Assembly: GCA_029817715.1 (NCBI GenBank)
Contig: JARUPY010000371.1
Span: 1-64,000, forward strand
Length of the DNA stretch: 64,000 nt
DNA from: Melastoma dodecandrum
Taxonomy: Eukaryota > Streptophyta > Magnoliopsida > Myrtales > Melastomataceae
Direction of reading: 5' to 3'
Part shown: positions 11,981 to 21,310 of the stretch, in pieces
How positions within the stretch are numbered: position 1 is the first letter of the stretch
How the letters are laid out: each line of letters begins with the position of its first letter
Position numbers and translations under genes: made by a program
Notes under the pieces: model-generated
Database searches by the model: none
What the model was told of the DNA's origin: nothing
The model's input: only the letters and a program-made list of their open reading frames with translations

Positions 11981-13220
11981 ATGACCACCAAAATTGCCAA
12001 CATCATCGGATCGGACACGCTTCCTGCCGAGATGCTTGAGACGCTTCAGGAGGCTTTCGACGCGAAGGTCGCCGAGGCGGAGAAGCGCATCATGGCTGAG
12101 ACCGAGGCCAAGGTCCGCGAAGAGTTCTCCGCTCGCTTCAACCACGACAAGGACAACCTCGTCGAGGCGATGGACAAGTTTCTGACCAGCGCGGTCAAGG
12201 AGCACGCCGTCAAGTCGTCCAAGGAGATGGCTAAGCTGACCGAGTCGCGCAAGCGCCTCGATACGATGACGGAAGCGTCCAAGAAGCTCTACATCGCCAA
12301 GCTCAAGGAGCACATGGCGAAGTCGGATTCGTTCATCAGCGAGAACCTCACCCCGCACGATCAAGGCCCTCAACGAGACCAAGAAGAGCCTCGCCAAGAA
12401 GGAAGCAAAGCTCGAAGAGGCTTTCGCGACCCTGAAGACCAAGATGGTCGAGCAGCAGGCTGCCCGCATCGCCAAGATGGACGAGTTCGTCGTCTCGCAG
12501 GTGAAGCGCGAGCTGACCGAGTTCGCCGTCGACAAGCGCGCTCTTCTTGAGACCCGCGCCAAGCTGATCCGCGAGAACAAGGCGAAGGTCAAGGAGACGC
12601 AGACGGCCTTCATCGCCGAGGCCGCGAAGAAGGTCGACGTTGCCGTCACCGCCAACCTGAAGCGTGAGATGGCAAACCTTCACGAGGACATCGAGCGCAA
12701 CCGCCAGAACACCTTCGGTCGCCGCATCTTCGAGGCGATGGCCATGGAGTACATGTCGTCCTACCTCGCCGAGGGCACGGAAATCCGCAAGCTTCAGAAC
12801 GTTCTTGAGGCCAAGGAAGCAGAGCTGAATTCTGTAAAGACCAAGCTCACCGAGTCCAAGACTGTAGCAGAGGCAGCAGCCCGCAAGGAGAAGCTCGCCG
12901 AAGATCGCGCCGTTCGCACCAAGATTCTGAGCGAGCTGCTTGGAACGCTGCGCAAGGACAAGCGCGATGTCATGAGCCAGATGCTGGAGACCACGAAGAC
13001 CGACGCCCTGCGCGCCACCTTCGATCGCCTTCTGCCTGTGGTCATCAACGAGTCCCCGGCTCGTAAGCCCGCCACCAAGTCGAACACCCTGAACGAGACC
13101 ACTGCGCCTGCGAAGGCTCGTGTCGTGACGGAGCATCGTGGTGACGCGCCTGCGCGTCAGGAAACTGAAGAAAATGCGGATTTGGGCACTATTCTGCGCC
13201 TCGCCGGACTTCATAATTAA
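11981..13220 (+). CDS. gp22: Prohead scaffold core protein (T4 gp22 family), one frameshift
   Basis: Internal scaffold around which the capsid assembles. The whole product (about 412 aa after repair) is a charged coiled coil rich in Lys, Glu and Ala, with a conserved patch FGRRIFEAMAMEYMSSYLA and a C-terminus ending DLGTILRLAGLHN. One indel near 12360 divides it into two open frames (11981-12550 and 12444-13220). The start ATG has the RBS AAGGAG. The stop TAA (13218-13220) is part of the gp23 late promoter. Position between gp21 and gp23 fixes the assignment. Confidence 0.9.
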
Positions 13221-13223
13221 ATA
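13218..13223 (+). promoter_or_regulatory. Late promoter TAAATA for major capsid gene
   Basis: TAAATA begins with the stop codon of gp22. A 68-nt leader with TAGGAG at 13275-13280 leads to the ATG at 13292. Confidence 0.72.
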
Positions 13224-13291
13224 CTTTCGTCATTACAAGCAAGTTTAACGCAAGTATTTGCAACAAACCTTTTCTAGGAGCCAAATTTAAA

Positions 13292-14500
13292 ATGACAAAG
13301 CTTTATGGATCACAGTGGGAGCAGACGAAAGCCAAGCTCTGCGAAGGTCGTGACCTGACCCACATGCAGGACGGACGCAAGTCCGAGAATAAGGTCCGCA
13401 TGATGGAGACCATGCTGGACAATACGCGCAAGTTCCTGAACGAGCAGGCCTCTTTCGGTGCAACTAACGCGTCGAACGTTGCTGCAATCAACAAGGTCAT
13501 CCTGCCGGTTATTCGCCGTGTAATGCCCACCGTTATTGCAAATGAGATCATCGGTGTTCAGCCCATGACGGGCCCGGTCGCCCAGATTCACACGCTGCGC
13601 GTTCGCTACGCGGAGACCTTCCCGACTGACGGTTCCGGCACGATCGCCGGTAACGAGGCGCTCGGCCCGTTCGACATTGCCAAGTTCTACTCGGGCAATG
13701 GTTCGGTCTCGATGCCTGCCGGTTCGGCCACGTCGGCCCTCGAAGGCTACGGCGGCAAGAAGATGTCGATCCAGATTCTGCGTGAGACGGTCGAAGCCAA
13801 GAGCCGCAAGCTCCAGGCTCGTTGGACCTTCGAGGCAGCGCAGGACGCTTCCGCTCAGCAGGGCATCGACATTGAGGCCGAGATTCTCGCCGCTCTGGCG
13901 CAGGAAATCACTGCCGAAATCGACCAGGAGATTCTCTCCTCGCTGATCCGCCTTCCGGGCACCCCCACCACCGTGTTCAGCCAGTCGGCTGTCACCGGCA
14001 CGCCGACCTTCATTGGCGACGTCCACGCTGCTCTCGCGATCCTGATCAACCGTCAGGCCAACCTGATCGCGCAGCGCACCCGCCGTGGCGCTGGTAACTG
14101 GGTTGTGGTTTCGAACACCGCGCTCACGATCCTCCAGTCGGCTGAGACTTCGGCGTTCGCTCGCACCACCGAGGGCACGTTCGAGGCACCGACCAACACC
14201 AAGTTCGTTGGTACCCTCAACAACAGCATGCGCGTTTACGTCAACGCCTACGCTGACGACTCCACCCCGGTCCTGATCGGCTATAAGGGCAATGAGACGG
14301 ACGCTGCGGCGTACTTCTGCCCCTACGTTCCGCTTCAGTCCTCGGGTATCGTCCTCGACCCGAACACCTTCGAGCCGGTCGTGAGCTTCATGACCCGTTA
14401 CGGCTACCTTGAGCTGACGAACACCGCTTCGTCGTTCGGCAACGCCGCTGACTACCTCGGCCTGATCGGTATCGACACCAACAGCATCACCTTCATCTAA
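13292..14500 (+). CDS. gp23: Major capsid protein (T4 gp23 family)
   Basis: Forms the hexamers of the head shell. 402 aa, intact. The N-terminal region is expected to be cleaved by the prohead protease. Conserved T4 gp23 features include NKVILPVIRRVMPTVIANEI, GVQPMTGPVAQIH, the SMQ-like patch KKMSIQILRETVEAKSRKL, ARWTFEAAQDASAQQGID and the C-terminal PYVPLQSSGIVLDPNTFEP followed by MTRYGYLEL. It is shorter than T4 gp23 (521 aa). RBS AGGAG upstream and a strong terminator downstream. This is the first long undamaged frame of the head module. Confidence 0.97.
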   Translation: MTKLYGSQWEQTKAKLCEGRDLTHMQDGRKSENKVRMMETMLDNTRKFLNEQASFGATNASNVAAINKVILPVIRRVMPTVIANEIIGVQPMTGPVAQIHTLRVRYAETFPTDGSGTIAGNEALGPFDIAKFYSGNGSVSMPAGSATSALEGYGGKKMSIQILRETVEAKSRKLQARWTFEAAQDASAQQGIDIEAEILAALAQEITAEIDQEILSSLIRLPGTPTTVFSQSAVTGTPTFIGDVHAALAILINRQANLIAQRTRRGAGNWVVVSNTALTILQSAETSAFARTTEGTFEAPTNTKFVGTLNNSMRVYVNAYADDSTPVLIGYKGNETDAAAYFCPYVPLQSSGIVLDPNTFEPVVSFMTRYGYLELTNTASSFGNAADYLGLIGIDTNSITFI

Positions 14501-14525
14501 GAAATTAGACGAAGGCAACTTCAAG

Positions 14526-14551
14526 GGGCGGCTTTCGAGCCGCCCTTTTTT
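14526..14551 (+). terminator. Rho-independent terminator after capsid gene
   Basis: Stem GGGCGGCT/AGCCGCCC with a TTCG loop, followed by six T. Confidence 0.93.
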
Positions 14552-14588
14552 ATTGCGCGCGTTGATCGCACTCGATCATCATTCGTTG

Positions 14589-15152
14589 ATGACCAAATCA
14601 ATTCAGCGCTCTTCGAATTACCTGATCAAGACCGAGCATCTCGCCGACCATGTCAAGCCTTTCGGTCGCTGGCTGGAGAAGAAGCTTGCGCGCTGGTCGC
14701 CCTGGCGGCTTCGTGACGAGCTTGAGAAGAAGTGCGACGAGCTGGCGCTTGTGCGCGCCGACTTGAAGCGAGAGCGCGAGATCAGCAACGACATCTTCCG
14801 CGAAAATCGAAGCCTTGAGGAGAAAGCCGCATTCTTCCGCGCTCAGCTCGAAGAAACCTTTCAGCGAACGTCAGGCCCCCGATTTCCTGTACCGTCTTGC
14901 TCGGCGATCGTCGAGAGGGACCCAATCAACCTCGACAAGACGAGGATCAGCCTTCGCTTCGACGAGATGCTCAATATGGTCATCTCGTCCAGGGACTTCC
15001 TCTATGATCTACCCTATGTTCGCGAGCGCATCATCCGAGACATGCAAGAGAATGCCGCCGAACTTGTTGCAGAGAGACTGAACGCGGCTCTCGACGAGCA
15101 CTTCCCGCTTGTAGACGAGAAATCGTTTGGGAAGTCGCGAAAGCGTAGGTAA
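14589..15152 (+). CDS. Coiled-coil protein of unknown function, 187 aa
   Basis: Starts MTKSIQRSSNYLIK. A basic N-terminal third (KKLARWSPWRLRDEL) is followed by a long charged helix (about residues 45-100) and a C-terminal part rich in Glu and Arg. I recognise no family. It sits between the capsid gene and the release-factor gene, without an obvious late promoter of its own. An upstream TTG start at 14553 is possible but has no better RBS. Confidence 0.7.
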   Translation: MTKSIQRSSNYLIKTEHLADHVKPFGRWLEKKLARWSPWRLRDELEKKCDELALVRADLKREREISNDIFRENRSLEEKAAFFRAQLEETFQRTSGPRFPVPSCSAIVERDPINLDKTRISLRFDEMLNMVISSRDFLYDLPYVRERIIRDMQENAAELVAERLNAALDEHFPLVDEKSFGKSRKRR

Positions 15153-15155
15153 ATA
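15150..15155 (+). promoter_or_regulatory. Late promoter TAAATA overlapping stop codon
   Basis: The TAA stop of the preceding gene forms the first half of TAAATA. The next ATG at 15188 has the RBS ATAGGAG. Confidence 0.65.
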
Positions 15156-15187
15156 GCCTGCGCATCGCGCACAATAGGAGAACTACA

Positions 15188-15891
15188 ATGAAACGGATTA
15201 TAGAGGTCCGAGCCGCCGAGGGTGGCGCGGATAGTCAGCTTTTCGTCAGCGACATGATCGCTGCCTACACCAAGCTCGCAACCCGCAAGGGCTGAAAGCA
15301 CCGCGTCGTTCGGGAGCGCCCCTCCGACGCAGGGCATTATGAGATCGCGCTTGAAGTTGTCGGCGACGATCTAAAGGGCCTCGAACAAGAGGCCGGTGGC
15401 CATCGCATCCAGCGTATACCACCAACCGAGCGGCGAGGCCGCGTCCATTCATCCACTGTCACTGTTGCGATCATCGATCCGGATGTGAAGGTCGACGACG
15501 CCTTTACGCGCGTCTCCGACGAAGACTTCTCCATCGAATGGTTCTCAGGGACGGGCAAGGGAGGCCAGCATCGCAACAAGCACCAGAACTCCTGCCGCTG
15601 CATTCACGTGCCCACAGGGCTCTCAGAAAGCCGCCAGGGACGCCATCGAGAGGCAAACCTGCGGGATGCCAAGGCGGCCATCATGAAGCGTCTCCAGGAG
15701 GCCTCCAGGGCCGCTGTAGGGGCTGCGCAGGGCCGACGACCGGGCGCAGCAGGTAGGGTCCGGCATGCGGTCGGACAAAACGGCCACCATAACGCTTTCA
15801 GGACGATCGCGCCTTGCACCACGGCACCGACAAGTGGATGAGCGCGACTCGCTACATGAAGGGCTTTATGGACGAAGTCTGGGCCGCTTAA
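15188..15891 (+). CDS. Release factor-like protein (RF1 type, GGQ), interrupted
   Basis: Class I peptide-chain release factor lacking the N-terminal domain 1. It begins directly with the domain 2 motif IIEVRAAEGGADSQLF. The codon-recognition region reads GGHRIQRIPPTERRGRVHSS: PPT at the place of the RF1 PxT motif implies UAA/UAG reading. The catalytic loop is GTGKGGQHRNKHQNSC. The C-terminus HHGTDKWMSATRYMKGFMDE reaches TAA 15889-15891. An in-frame TGA at 15293-15295 sits where the family has Trp (RKGW), and a frameshift occurs near 15770. Both may be sequence errors. Alternatives are a recoded or pseudogenic factor. It is a likely partner of the phage translation genes. Confidence 0.8.
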
Positions 15892-15901
15892 AGTACGCAC
15901 A

Positions 15902-15931
15902 TAAATAGTCTCACTATATTCCTGTGAGACT
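15902..15931 (+). promoter_or_regulatory. Late promoter TAAATA plus leader hairpin
   Basis: TAAATA at 15902-15907 runs into an 8-bp hairpin AGTCTCAC/GTGAGACT (15907-15914 and 15924-15931) that would form the extreme 5' end of the message, 3 nt before the TTG start at 15935. The same ACATAAATAGnCTC start occurs at 48484. Confidence 0.6.
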
Positions 15932-15934
15932 GTT

Positions 15935-16714
15935 TTGATTTCTTTGTTGGAAGGCGATTGCCTTGAATTGATGAAGGACATCGCGGATGAAAGCATCGAC
16001 GCCGTAATCTGCGATCTCCCTTTCGGCGTCACGCTCGCGACGTGGGACAAGGTCGTCGACATGAACGCCCTATGGGGCCACTACAAGCGCATTGCCAAGC
16101 CCTGCGCGCCGATCGTCCTCTTCTCCTCGCAGCCGTTCACGAGCCAGCTCATCATGAGCAATCCGGAACTGTATCGTTACCTCTGGTACTGGGAAAAAGA
16201 GAAGGGCACGAATTTCTTCCGGACGGGCAATCAGCCTCTGCGCGTGATCGAGGAGGTTTGCATCTTCTCACGCGAGCACGGCTACACCTACAATGCTCAG
16301 ATGGTCCCGCTCGACAAGCCCTATCGGCATACCATGCCGCTCAAGCATTCGGCTTTGACCGGGAAGGGCCAGATCACCGCCATCGATCAGACAGCCACCG
16401 AGCGAGAGTACAAGACCTACACCCATTCGCATCCGAAGAACCTCGTGAAATTCTCACGCGATAAGGCGAACAAGAGCCTAGTACCCACGCAGAAGCCGCT
16501 GGCGCTGCTTGAGTACTTCGTGAAGACCTACACGAATGAAGGCGACGTTGTGCTCGACAACACGATGGGCAGCGGCACGACGGGTGTGGCCTGCAAGATG
16601 CTCGGGCGCAGCTTCATCGGGATGGAGATGAACGAGAAGCATTTCGAGATCGCGAAGAAGCGGATCGAGGAGACCCCCGATCCGCTCATAGGGAGCGAGT
16701 TTTTCGACTGCTGA
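15935..16714 (+). CDS. DNA adenine/cytosine-N4 methyltransferase
   Basis: Solitary N6/N4 DNA methylase of the DNA_methylase N-4/N-6 family, 259 aa. Catalytic motif IV reads DLPFG (residues about 30-34, in place of DPPY). The SAM-binding motif I is near the C-terminus, DNTMGSGTTGVACKMLGR, so the motif order is the beta type. The start is TTG 15935 (MISLLEGDCLELMKDI, typical of the family). It has its own late promoter and leader hairpin. No restriction partner was seen. It may protect the phage DNA or mark it for packaging. Confidence 0.9.
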   Translation: MISLLEGDCLELMKDIADESIDAVICDLPFGVTLATWDKVVDMNALWGHYKRIAKPCAPIVLFSSQPFTSQLIMSNPELYRYLWYWEKEKGTNFFRTGNQPLRVIEEVCIFSREHGYTYNAQMVPLDKPYRHTMPLKHSALTGKGQITAIDQTATEREYKTYTHSHPKNLVKFSRDKANKSLVPTQKPLALLEYFVKTYTNEGDVVLDNTMGSGTTGVACKMLGRSFIGMEMNEKHFEIAKKRIEETPDPLIGSEFFDC

Positions 16715-16724
16715 CTTCCGGTCC

Positions 16725-18831
16725 TTACTTCGGCGTCCGGTTGATGTTGATCTCGTCGAGCGTGATATTTGTCGGCGTCGATGATTGGATTCCCGTAGGA
16801 GTCGTCGATACGACGCCCGTGCCAGTCGTGGTCTGCCCCGGCAACTGATAGCCGCCGCCGCTGCCACCGGCTCCTGGCGCACCACCAAGGCCGCCACCTG
16901 ACCCGCCGCCTGCGCCGCCGCCACCGCCATTATCGCCTCCGCTAGACCCGCCACCGGAGCCTCCGGACGCCCCGCCCGAGCCTGAGGGCGATCCACCTGA
17001 CCCACCGGACCCACCACCGGAGCCGCCGCTGGACGTGCTGCTATCAGTTGCAGGGTTCGGCGTCTTGGCTGCACCTGCTGGGGAATCACCGCCTCCACCT
17101 CCGCCCGCGCCTGAAGGGTCGTTGGGGTTGTATTTGTTCTGGTTCAGAGTGCCGCCGCCCTTGATCGAGGGGGTCTGCACGCCACCATTGCCCTGCTGCG
17201 CCTCAGCGGCCTGAAGGGTCGAGATAAGCTGCTGCGACTGCGCAGAAGCGAGGGTCGCAGTCTGCTGAGCACTGGCCAACTGGCTTTTCTGCGCAGCGGC
17301 ATTTGCGGCGTGCGCGGCGGCAGGCGACGTAGTCCCTTTGGTGGGAGTACCGCCTGATCCCGGCCCAACGCCTGCACCATTGGTGATACCGGCAGCCTTG
17401 TCCGCCTGGACCTGCTGTCTGGCCCACGCTTTACCCTTTGGCCCCATGTAGAAGTAGTTTTCGCCATTGAATCACGGCCCAACCAGAGTGGTCGGGCTGC
17501 TGCATGTACTTTCTAGCGCCAGGGTCGGTTAGCATTCCTTGGTCGGTGCGATAACCGATGATGTTACCACCGGCAGCAACGGCAGCGACCGCCGCAGCTC
17601 CGTCTTTTGCGTCCTTGGCGGAGAGAGCACCGGATAGGCCGCCACGATTTACTGGTCCGTAGAATCCCGAATGAATAGCTTGATTGAGTGAGTGATACCC
17701 ATTCATCATGGCTCTATTGACCATGCTTTCAATCACGGCCTGCATCTTCCCGACGCTACCATGGTTTTCCATGGACGCTGTTTTGATGACGTCTCGAAGC
17801 AGCGACGGGTTATTTTTAAGCTCGTTCATCAACGGCGCACGTGCTGCCGCAAGGCGAGAGTTGGTTATCGGCGCGTCGACCTGAGTGATCGGCGCATCTC
17901 CGGGCTGGATGCCGCCTCCGCCTCCTCCATGACCGCCACTTCCCGACGTGCCGACGCCGCCGCCGTTGGGCGCTCCCTGGCCTCCGCTCTGTCCATCCTG
18001 GCCCCCATTGTAGAGGCCTCCGATATTCGCGATAGGATGTCCTGACCAGGGCTCGTGCGTCGGCATCCGCGAGACCGGCGAATAGGTGCTGGACTGCGTG
18101 TAATTGCCCGGAGAGCCAACAACATCGGCATGCTGTGAACCGCACGGCATGGGCCCACTGCTTGCCAGATTTTGGTTGCCAGTCGTCGTGTCCGTATTAC
18201 CGATCTGTGAGCCCTGTCGCTGCTGACTCTGACCAAGGGCTGCTGCCAGCGCCGCAAGAGCTGCCGCTGCGGAGGCAAGCGCTGGGTTTGTCGTAGAAGA
18301 TGAGGTCTGCGGCGTGCTCGGCATCATCGAGTTTCCGGATGATGCAGAAGAAGACCCGTCTGCCGAGACCATTGCCTGCGGCGTCAAACCATAAGTTTTC
18401 GCGATATAGTTCTGGTACTGGGAGGGCGTAATCGGGCGGCGGAAGATGCAGTCGGTCACATCCATGACGATCTCGACGACTGCGTCGCCGTAGTCGCCGG
18501 ACAGCACAGTGCAAGCGCCTGTTGCGTCGATGCTCGTGATCAAGCCGACGTGCTCGGTCCCCGAGGAGTCTACCGGAAACACGACGACATAACCCACAGC
18601 AGCGGCTGGCTCGCTTATCCCGTAGTTCTCCCAGCGTGACGGTCTGCTATAATCACCGGGGACATGGTAGCCAGCCGAAGCCATGGTCGCCGCCATGAAG
18701 TAGCCGGACCACACGACCTTCGTGACGTCGATCTGCTTATTGAGATATTGGTAGATGAAGCCTTCGATGGCGGCCGGATTATTTGTATCGCTGTAGCCTA
18801 CCAGGGCTTCGGCGGCGGAAAAAAGACCCAT
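16725..18831 (-). CDS. Lysin-like virion protein, Gly/Ser-rich, one frameshift
   Basis: About 700 aa after joining two frames at about 17470 (one extra base). Residues 1-150 resemble a CHAP/NlpC-type amidase fold (WSGYFMAATMASAGYHVPGD, YVVVFPV, EHVGLITSI, VLSGDYGD), but the usual catalytic Cys after Trp is replaced (WSG). Residues about 325-470 resemble SleB-like cell-wall hydrolases (ASMENHGSVGKMQAVIES, MVNRAM, GYRTDQGMLTDPGARKYM). The C-terminal 240 residues are low complexity: Ala/Gln, then long Gly/Ser runs. Likely a tail-associated wall-degrading or scaffold protein. It converges with the methyltransferase. Confidence 0.65.
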
Positions 18832-18894
18832 TACTCTCCCAAGTACCTACCGGGCAATGATCCCGGCAGGTAATATCTCTATTTAATAGTTGAT

Positions 18895-19125
18895 TTAAGG
18901 CTGTATAGAATCGCGACGCGTGTTGTCGTACCGTTTATTAAGCTCTCCTTCGAGCAGCTCGCGGATGAGTTCGCCCTTGGTCTTTTTCTCACGGAACGCG
19001 ATCACACGCAGGCGCTCGTCGAGACTCTCCGGAAGGTAGATGGAGCGAAGCACCGTGCGCTCCAGTACTGGCTCGATCGAGAACATATCGATGGCGTTAT
19101 CCATTTCGATCTCTAAGTCGCTCAT
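18895..19125 (-). CDS. Ribbon-helix-helix DNA-binding protein, 76 aa
   Basis: CopG/Arc-type repressor fold: a beta strand RSIYLPESLDERL followed by two helices ending KGELIRELLEGEL, at residues 27-62. The N-terminus is acidic. It overlaps the upstream gene by ATGA, so it is translationally coupled to 19122-19325. It could regulate phage transcription. It is a candidate, unproven, for binding one of the operators noted in this window. Confidence 0.75.
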   Translation of the reverse strand: MSDLEIEMDNAIDMFSIEPVLERTVLRSIYLPESLDERLRVIAFREKKTKGELIRELLEGELNKRYDNTRRDSIQP

Positions 19126-19325
19126 GCTGACACAACCTTTGTTGGCGCACCTGGGTCCAGACCTTCGATCGTGACCGATCCGGTCTCGACGTCGTGAATG
19201 GACGCATACCAGTCTGCGAACTTATTGATCCTCGACATGTGGTCATACGCATCCGAGTAGCTCGCCGTCTCTACCACGACGATGTGGATGTCCTGGAAGA
19301 GATGACGAGCCCAGACTTTGAACAT
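19122..19325 (-). CDS. Small protein of unknown function, 67 aa
   Basis: Starts MFKVWARHLFQDIHIVVVET. Predicted alpha/beta, with no recognised family. It overlaps the stop of the outer-membrane protein gene by ATGA and the next start by ATGA, so it forms a coupled three-gene unit with 18895-19125 and 19325-19864. Confidence 0.7.
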   Translation of the reverse strand: MFKVWARHLFQDIHIVVVETASYSDAYDHMSRINKFADWYASIHDVETGSVTIEGLDPGAPTKVVSA

Positions 19326-19864
19326 CAGAACGTCCAGTTCACGCCCGTCGTGAGGACGTGCTGGCCCTCGCCGCCCTTGTAGGGCTGGAAGATGTTGCCG
19401 CTGTAGGAGAACGAGTCGATGTAGCGGTAGCGGGTGTCGATCTCCGCGTAGCGCGAGAGCTTGAAACGCAGGCCGCCGCCGACGTTCCACACGCCGCTGC
19501 CGGTGTTCCAGTTGGCGGACGTGAAGACCTGATTGTCGCTGTTCTTGAACTGGTAGCCAGCACCCGCCAGGACGTAGGGTGTCACGTACTCGGTGACCGG
19601 GTACTGGAGGATGACGTCACCCGTGAAGACGTTGGAGCTGGTGTTGCGGAAGCCGAGACGATCGTAGTCGCCCTCGACGCGGATCAGCCCAAGGTCGTAG
19701 CCGACGTTGGCGCCAAGTACCGGATCGCTGGACGACGCCCAGCCCGCGCGCAGACCGGCATACGGGCCCAGCGAGAAGGTCGGGAAGACGGAGAGGATGG
19801 GATCGGCCATCGCGGCCGTCGAGAGAAAGGTCGTTGCCAGAAAAGCGGCTGCAAGGAGCTTCAT
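19325..19864 (-). CDS. Outer-membrane beta-barrel protein
   Basis: 179 aa. A Sec signal peptide (MKLLAAAFLATTFLSTAAMA, cleavage after residue 20) is followed by about eight amphipathic strands (YAGLRAGW, GANVGYDLGLIRVEGDYD, VTPYVLAGAGYQF, VWNVGGGLRFKL, YAEIDTRYRYI), and the chain ends in a C-terminal Phe (GVNWTF), as required by the BAM complex. Resembles small OmpA/OmpW/porin-like barrels. Phage-encoded barrels can alter the infected cell surface, for example in lysogenic conversion or superinfection exclusion. Such a role here is inference. It is first in a coupled operon with an RHH regulator. Confidence 0.85.
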   Translation of the reverse strand: MKLLAAAFLATTFLSTAAMADPILSVFPTFSLGPYAGLRAGWASSSDPVLGANVGYDLGLIRVEGDYDRLGFRNTSSNVFTGDVILQYPVTEYVTPYVLAGAGYQFKNSDNQVFTSANWNTGSGVWNVGGGLRFKLSRYAEIDTRYRYIDSFSYSGNIFQPYKGGEGQHVLTTGVNWTF

Positions 19865-19962
19865 AGAAAATCACCAAATCAAAATTGAGAGCCCATCATA
19901 GGGGAGCGCAAACGGCTCGTGCCACATAAATCGTCCGCGCCGAACCAAAATCGGTCACAGGC

Positions 19963-19990
19963 TTGACGTCAAGAATAGTTCATGTATCCT
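19963..19990 (+). promoter_or_regulatory. Sigma70-like promoter
   Basis: TTGACG (19963-19968) and TATCCT (19985-19990) with 16-nt spacing, upstream of the plus-strand operon starting at 20022. Confidence 0.5.
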
Positions 19991-20021
19991 GTAGGAAGAT
20001 TGTGGACGAGGTTATTTCCTG

Positions 20022-20468
20022 ATGTCGATGGATTTCTATGCGGGCCGCATCGAGAACAACACGGTCGGCTTTGTTTTCTCCGCCGAGGAAATGAAGGAAG
20101 GCACCTGGGTCGAAGTGCCGGGCACCTACGAAAAGTTCGTGCCGAACCCGGACTACCGCGAGGACCTGAACCTCAACCTCGCGAATTCCAACATGCGCCT
20201 CGCGATTGAGGCGCTCGGCTTGTCCTTCGAGGACGACCACTTCTCCAACGATATCGACCCGTTCATCGCCGTCGCCACGCAGTGGCTTCAGAAGCACATC
20301 GGCAAGCTCTCTGCCGAAACGCCCGTCACCATCGAGAAGGGTCCGACCGGCCCGACCATGATCGGCGGCGGTCATCGCGAGGGCTACTCCAACGACACGA
20401 TCCGTCGCATGGTGCACATCGCTCGCGAGGGCAAGGCGCGCGGCGCAACTCTCGTCTACGCCGCATGA
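20022..20468 (+). CDS. Unknown protein, 148 aa
   Basis: First gene of a four-gene ATGA-coupled plus-strand operon. Acidic, with a Gly-rich segment (KGPTGPTMIGGGHREGYS) near residue 110. Start ATG 20022 (an alternative Met lies two codons later). No family recognised. Confidence 0.75.
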   Translation: MSMDFYAGRIENNTVGFVFSAEEMKEGTWVEVPGTYEKFVPNPDYREDLNLNLANSNMRLAIEALGLSFEDDHFSNDIDPFIAVATQWLQKHIGKLSAETPVTIEKGPTGPTMIGGGHREGYSNDTIRRMVHIAREGKARGATLVYAA

Positions 20469-20749
20469 GCATCATCGACTTCGGTAAGTTCTCGAAGCGA
20501 GGTCGAGACCAGCAGCAGCGCGCGGCATTCGCCAAGCGCTCGCAGACGATCGACGAACGGCGGGCCATCGCGCTCGCCGAGATCGAGGCCTGCAACATGC
20601 TTCACGCCCAGCTCTTCGTCGACATGGAGAAGTCCGGCTGCTGGACGGCCGATGAGCTGGGTGAAATCCAGAGCAAGCTCCCGCTCCAGATCGTCGTGCT
20701 CATCGACATCTTGCAGAGCCGCCAGCCACGAGACGATAAGGACGAATGA
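20465..20749 (+). CDS. Unknown helical protein, 94 aa
   Basis: Starts MSIIDFGKFSKRGRDQQQR, overlapping the previous stop by ATGA. Predicted mainly helical with a single Trp and Cys pair. No family recognised. Operon with 20022 and 20746. Confidence 0.72.
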   Translation: MSIIDFGKFSKRGRDQQQRAAFAKRSQTIDERRAIALAEIEACNMLHAQLFVDMEKSGCWTADELGEIQSKLPLQIVVLIDILQSRQPRDDKDE

Positions 20750-21306
20750 CCGACGAAGAGATCATCCCCGGCGTGTGGCCGGGCGACTACGTGATGCGCA
20801 AAGACATCGACCGCTTCTTCGGTGGGAAGGTCAAACGCGTCTATGTCAGCGGCGGCAAGGTTTACATCGACCTCAAGCTCTACTCGGCCGAAGGAGCGCC
20901 GATGCCGCGACAATCGCCGGTCGAAGGCGGCCCGACATCGTTCGAGCCAGCTCTGGAACTGGACGACTTCGTGCGCATCCAGGGAAGGTTCCCGATCGAC
21001 GAGACACTGAAGTGGTTGCCCAACCACAAGGGTGATCAGCGTATGCTGGTTGCGCGCCGTGCCCACGAGGAATCGGCAAAGGTATTGCCCTGGAGGACCA
21101 GAAAGCGGGCACAGAGGCCCGCGCCGGTTCGTCCGCTACCGAGCAACCGCCAAGGCGTTGAAGGCGCCTCCAAGCGGCTTGCTGCCCAGCATATCCGTGA
21201 CGTCGCGAAGACGATGCCGGATGCCGGGACGCGCTTGGCGCTGATGCAGAAGGCGCAGGCGCTCGAAGCCGAAGCCGATTCTGACGACAAGCCCATGAAA
21301 GGATGA
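20746..21306 (+). CDS. Unknown protein, 186 aa
   Basis: Starts MTDEEIIPGVWPGDYV by ATGA overlap. The N-terminal half is beta-rich (VKRVYVSGGKVYIDLKLYS). The C-terminal half is basic and then helical (DAGTRLALMQKAQALEAEAD). No family recognised. Confidence 0.72.
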   Translation: MTDEEIIPGVWPGDYVMRKDIDRFFGGKVKRVYVSGGKVYIDLKLYSAEGAPMPRQSPVEGGPTSFEPALELDDFVRIQGRFPIDETLKWLPNHKGDQRMLVARRAHEESAKVLPWRTRKRAQRPAPVRPLPSNRQGVEGASKRLAAQHIRDVAKTMPDAGTRLALMQKAQALEAEADSDDKPMKG

Positions 21307-21310
21307 GGCC

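Noticed and set aside
12000..14500. Long antisense frames across the scaffold and capsid genes
   Set aside because: Shadow frames caused by the strong GC bias at codon position three of gp22 and gp23.
16840..17110. GCC-rich repeat tract as a regulatory repeat
   Set aside because: It is the coding sequence of the Gly/Ser-rich tail of the lysin-like protein on the minus strand.
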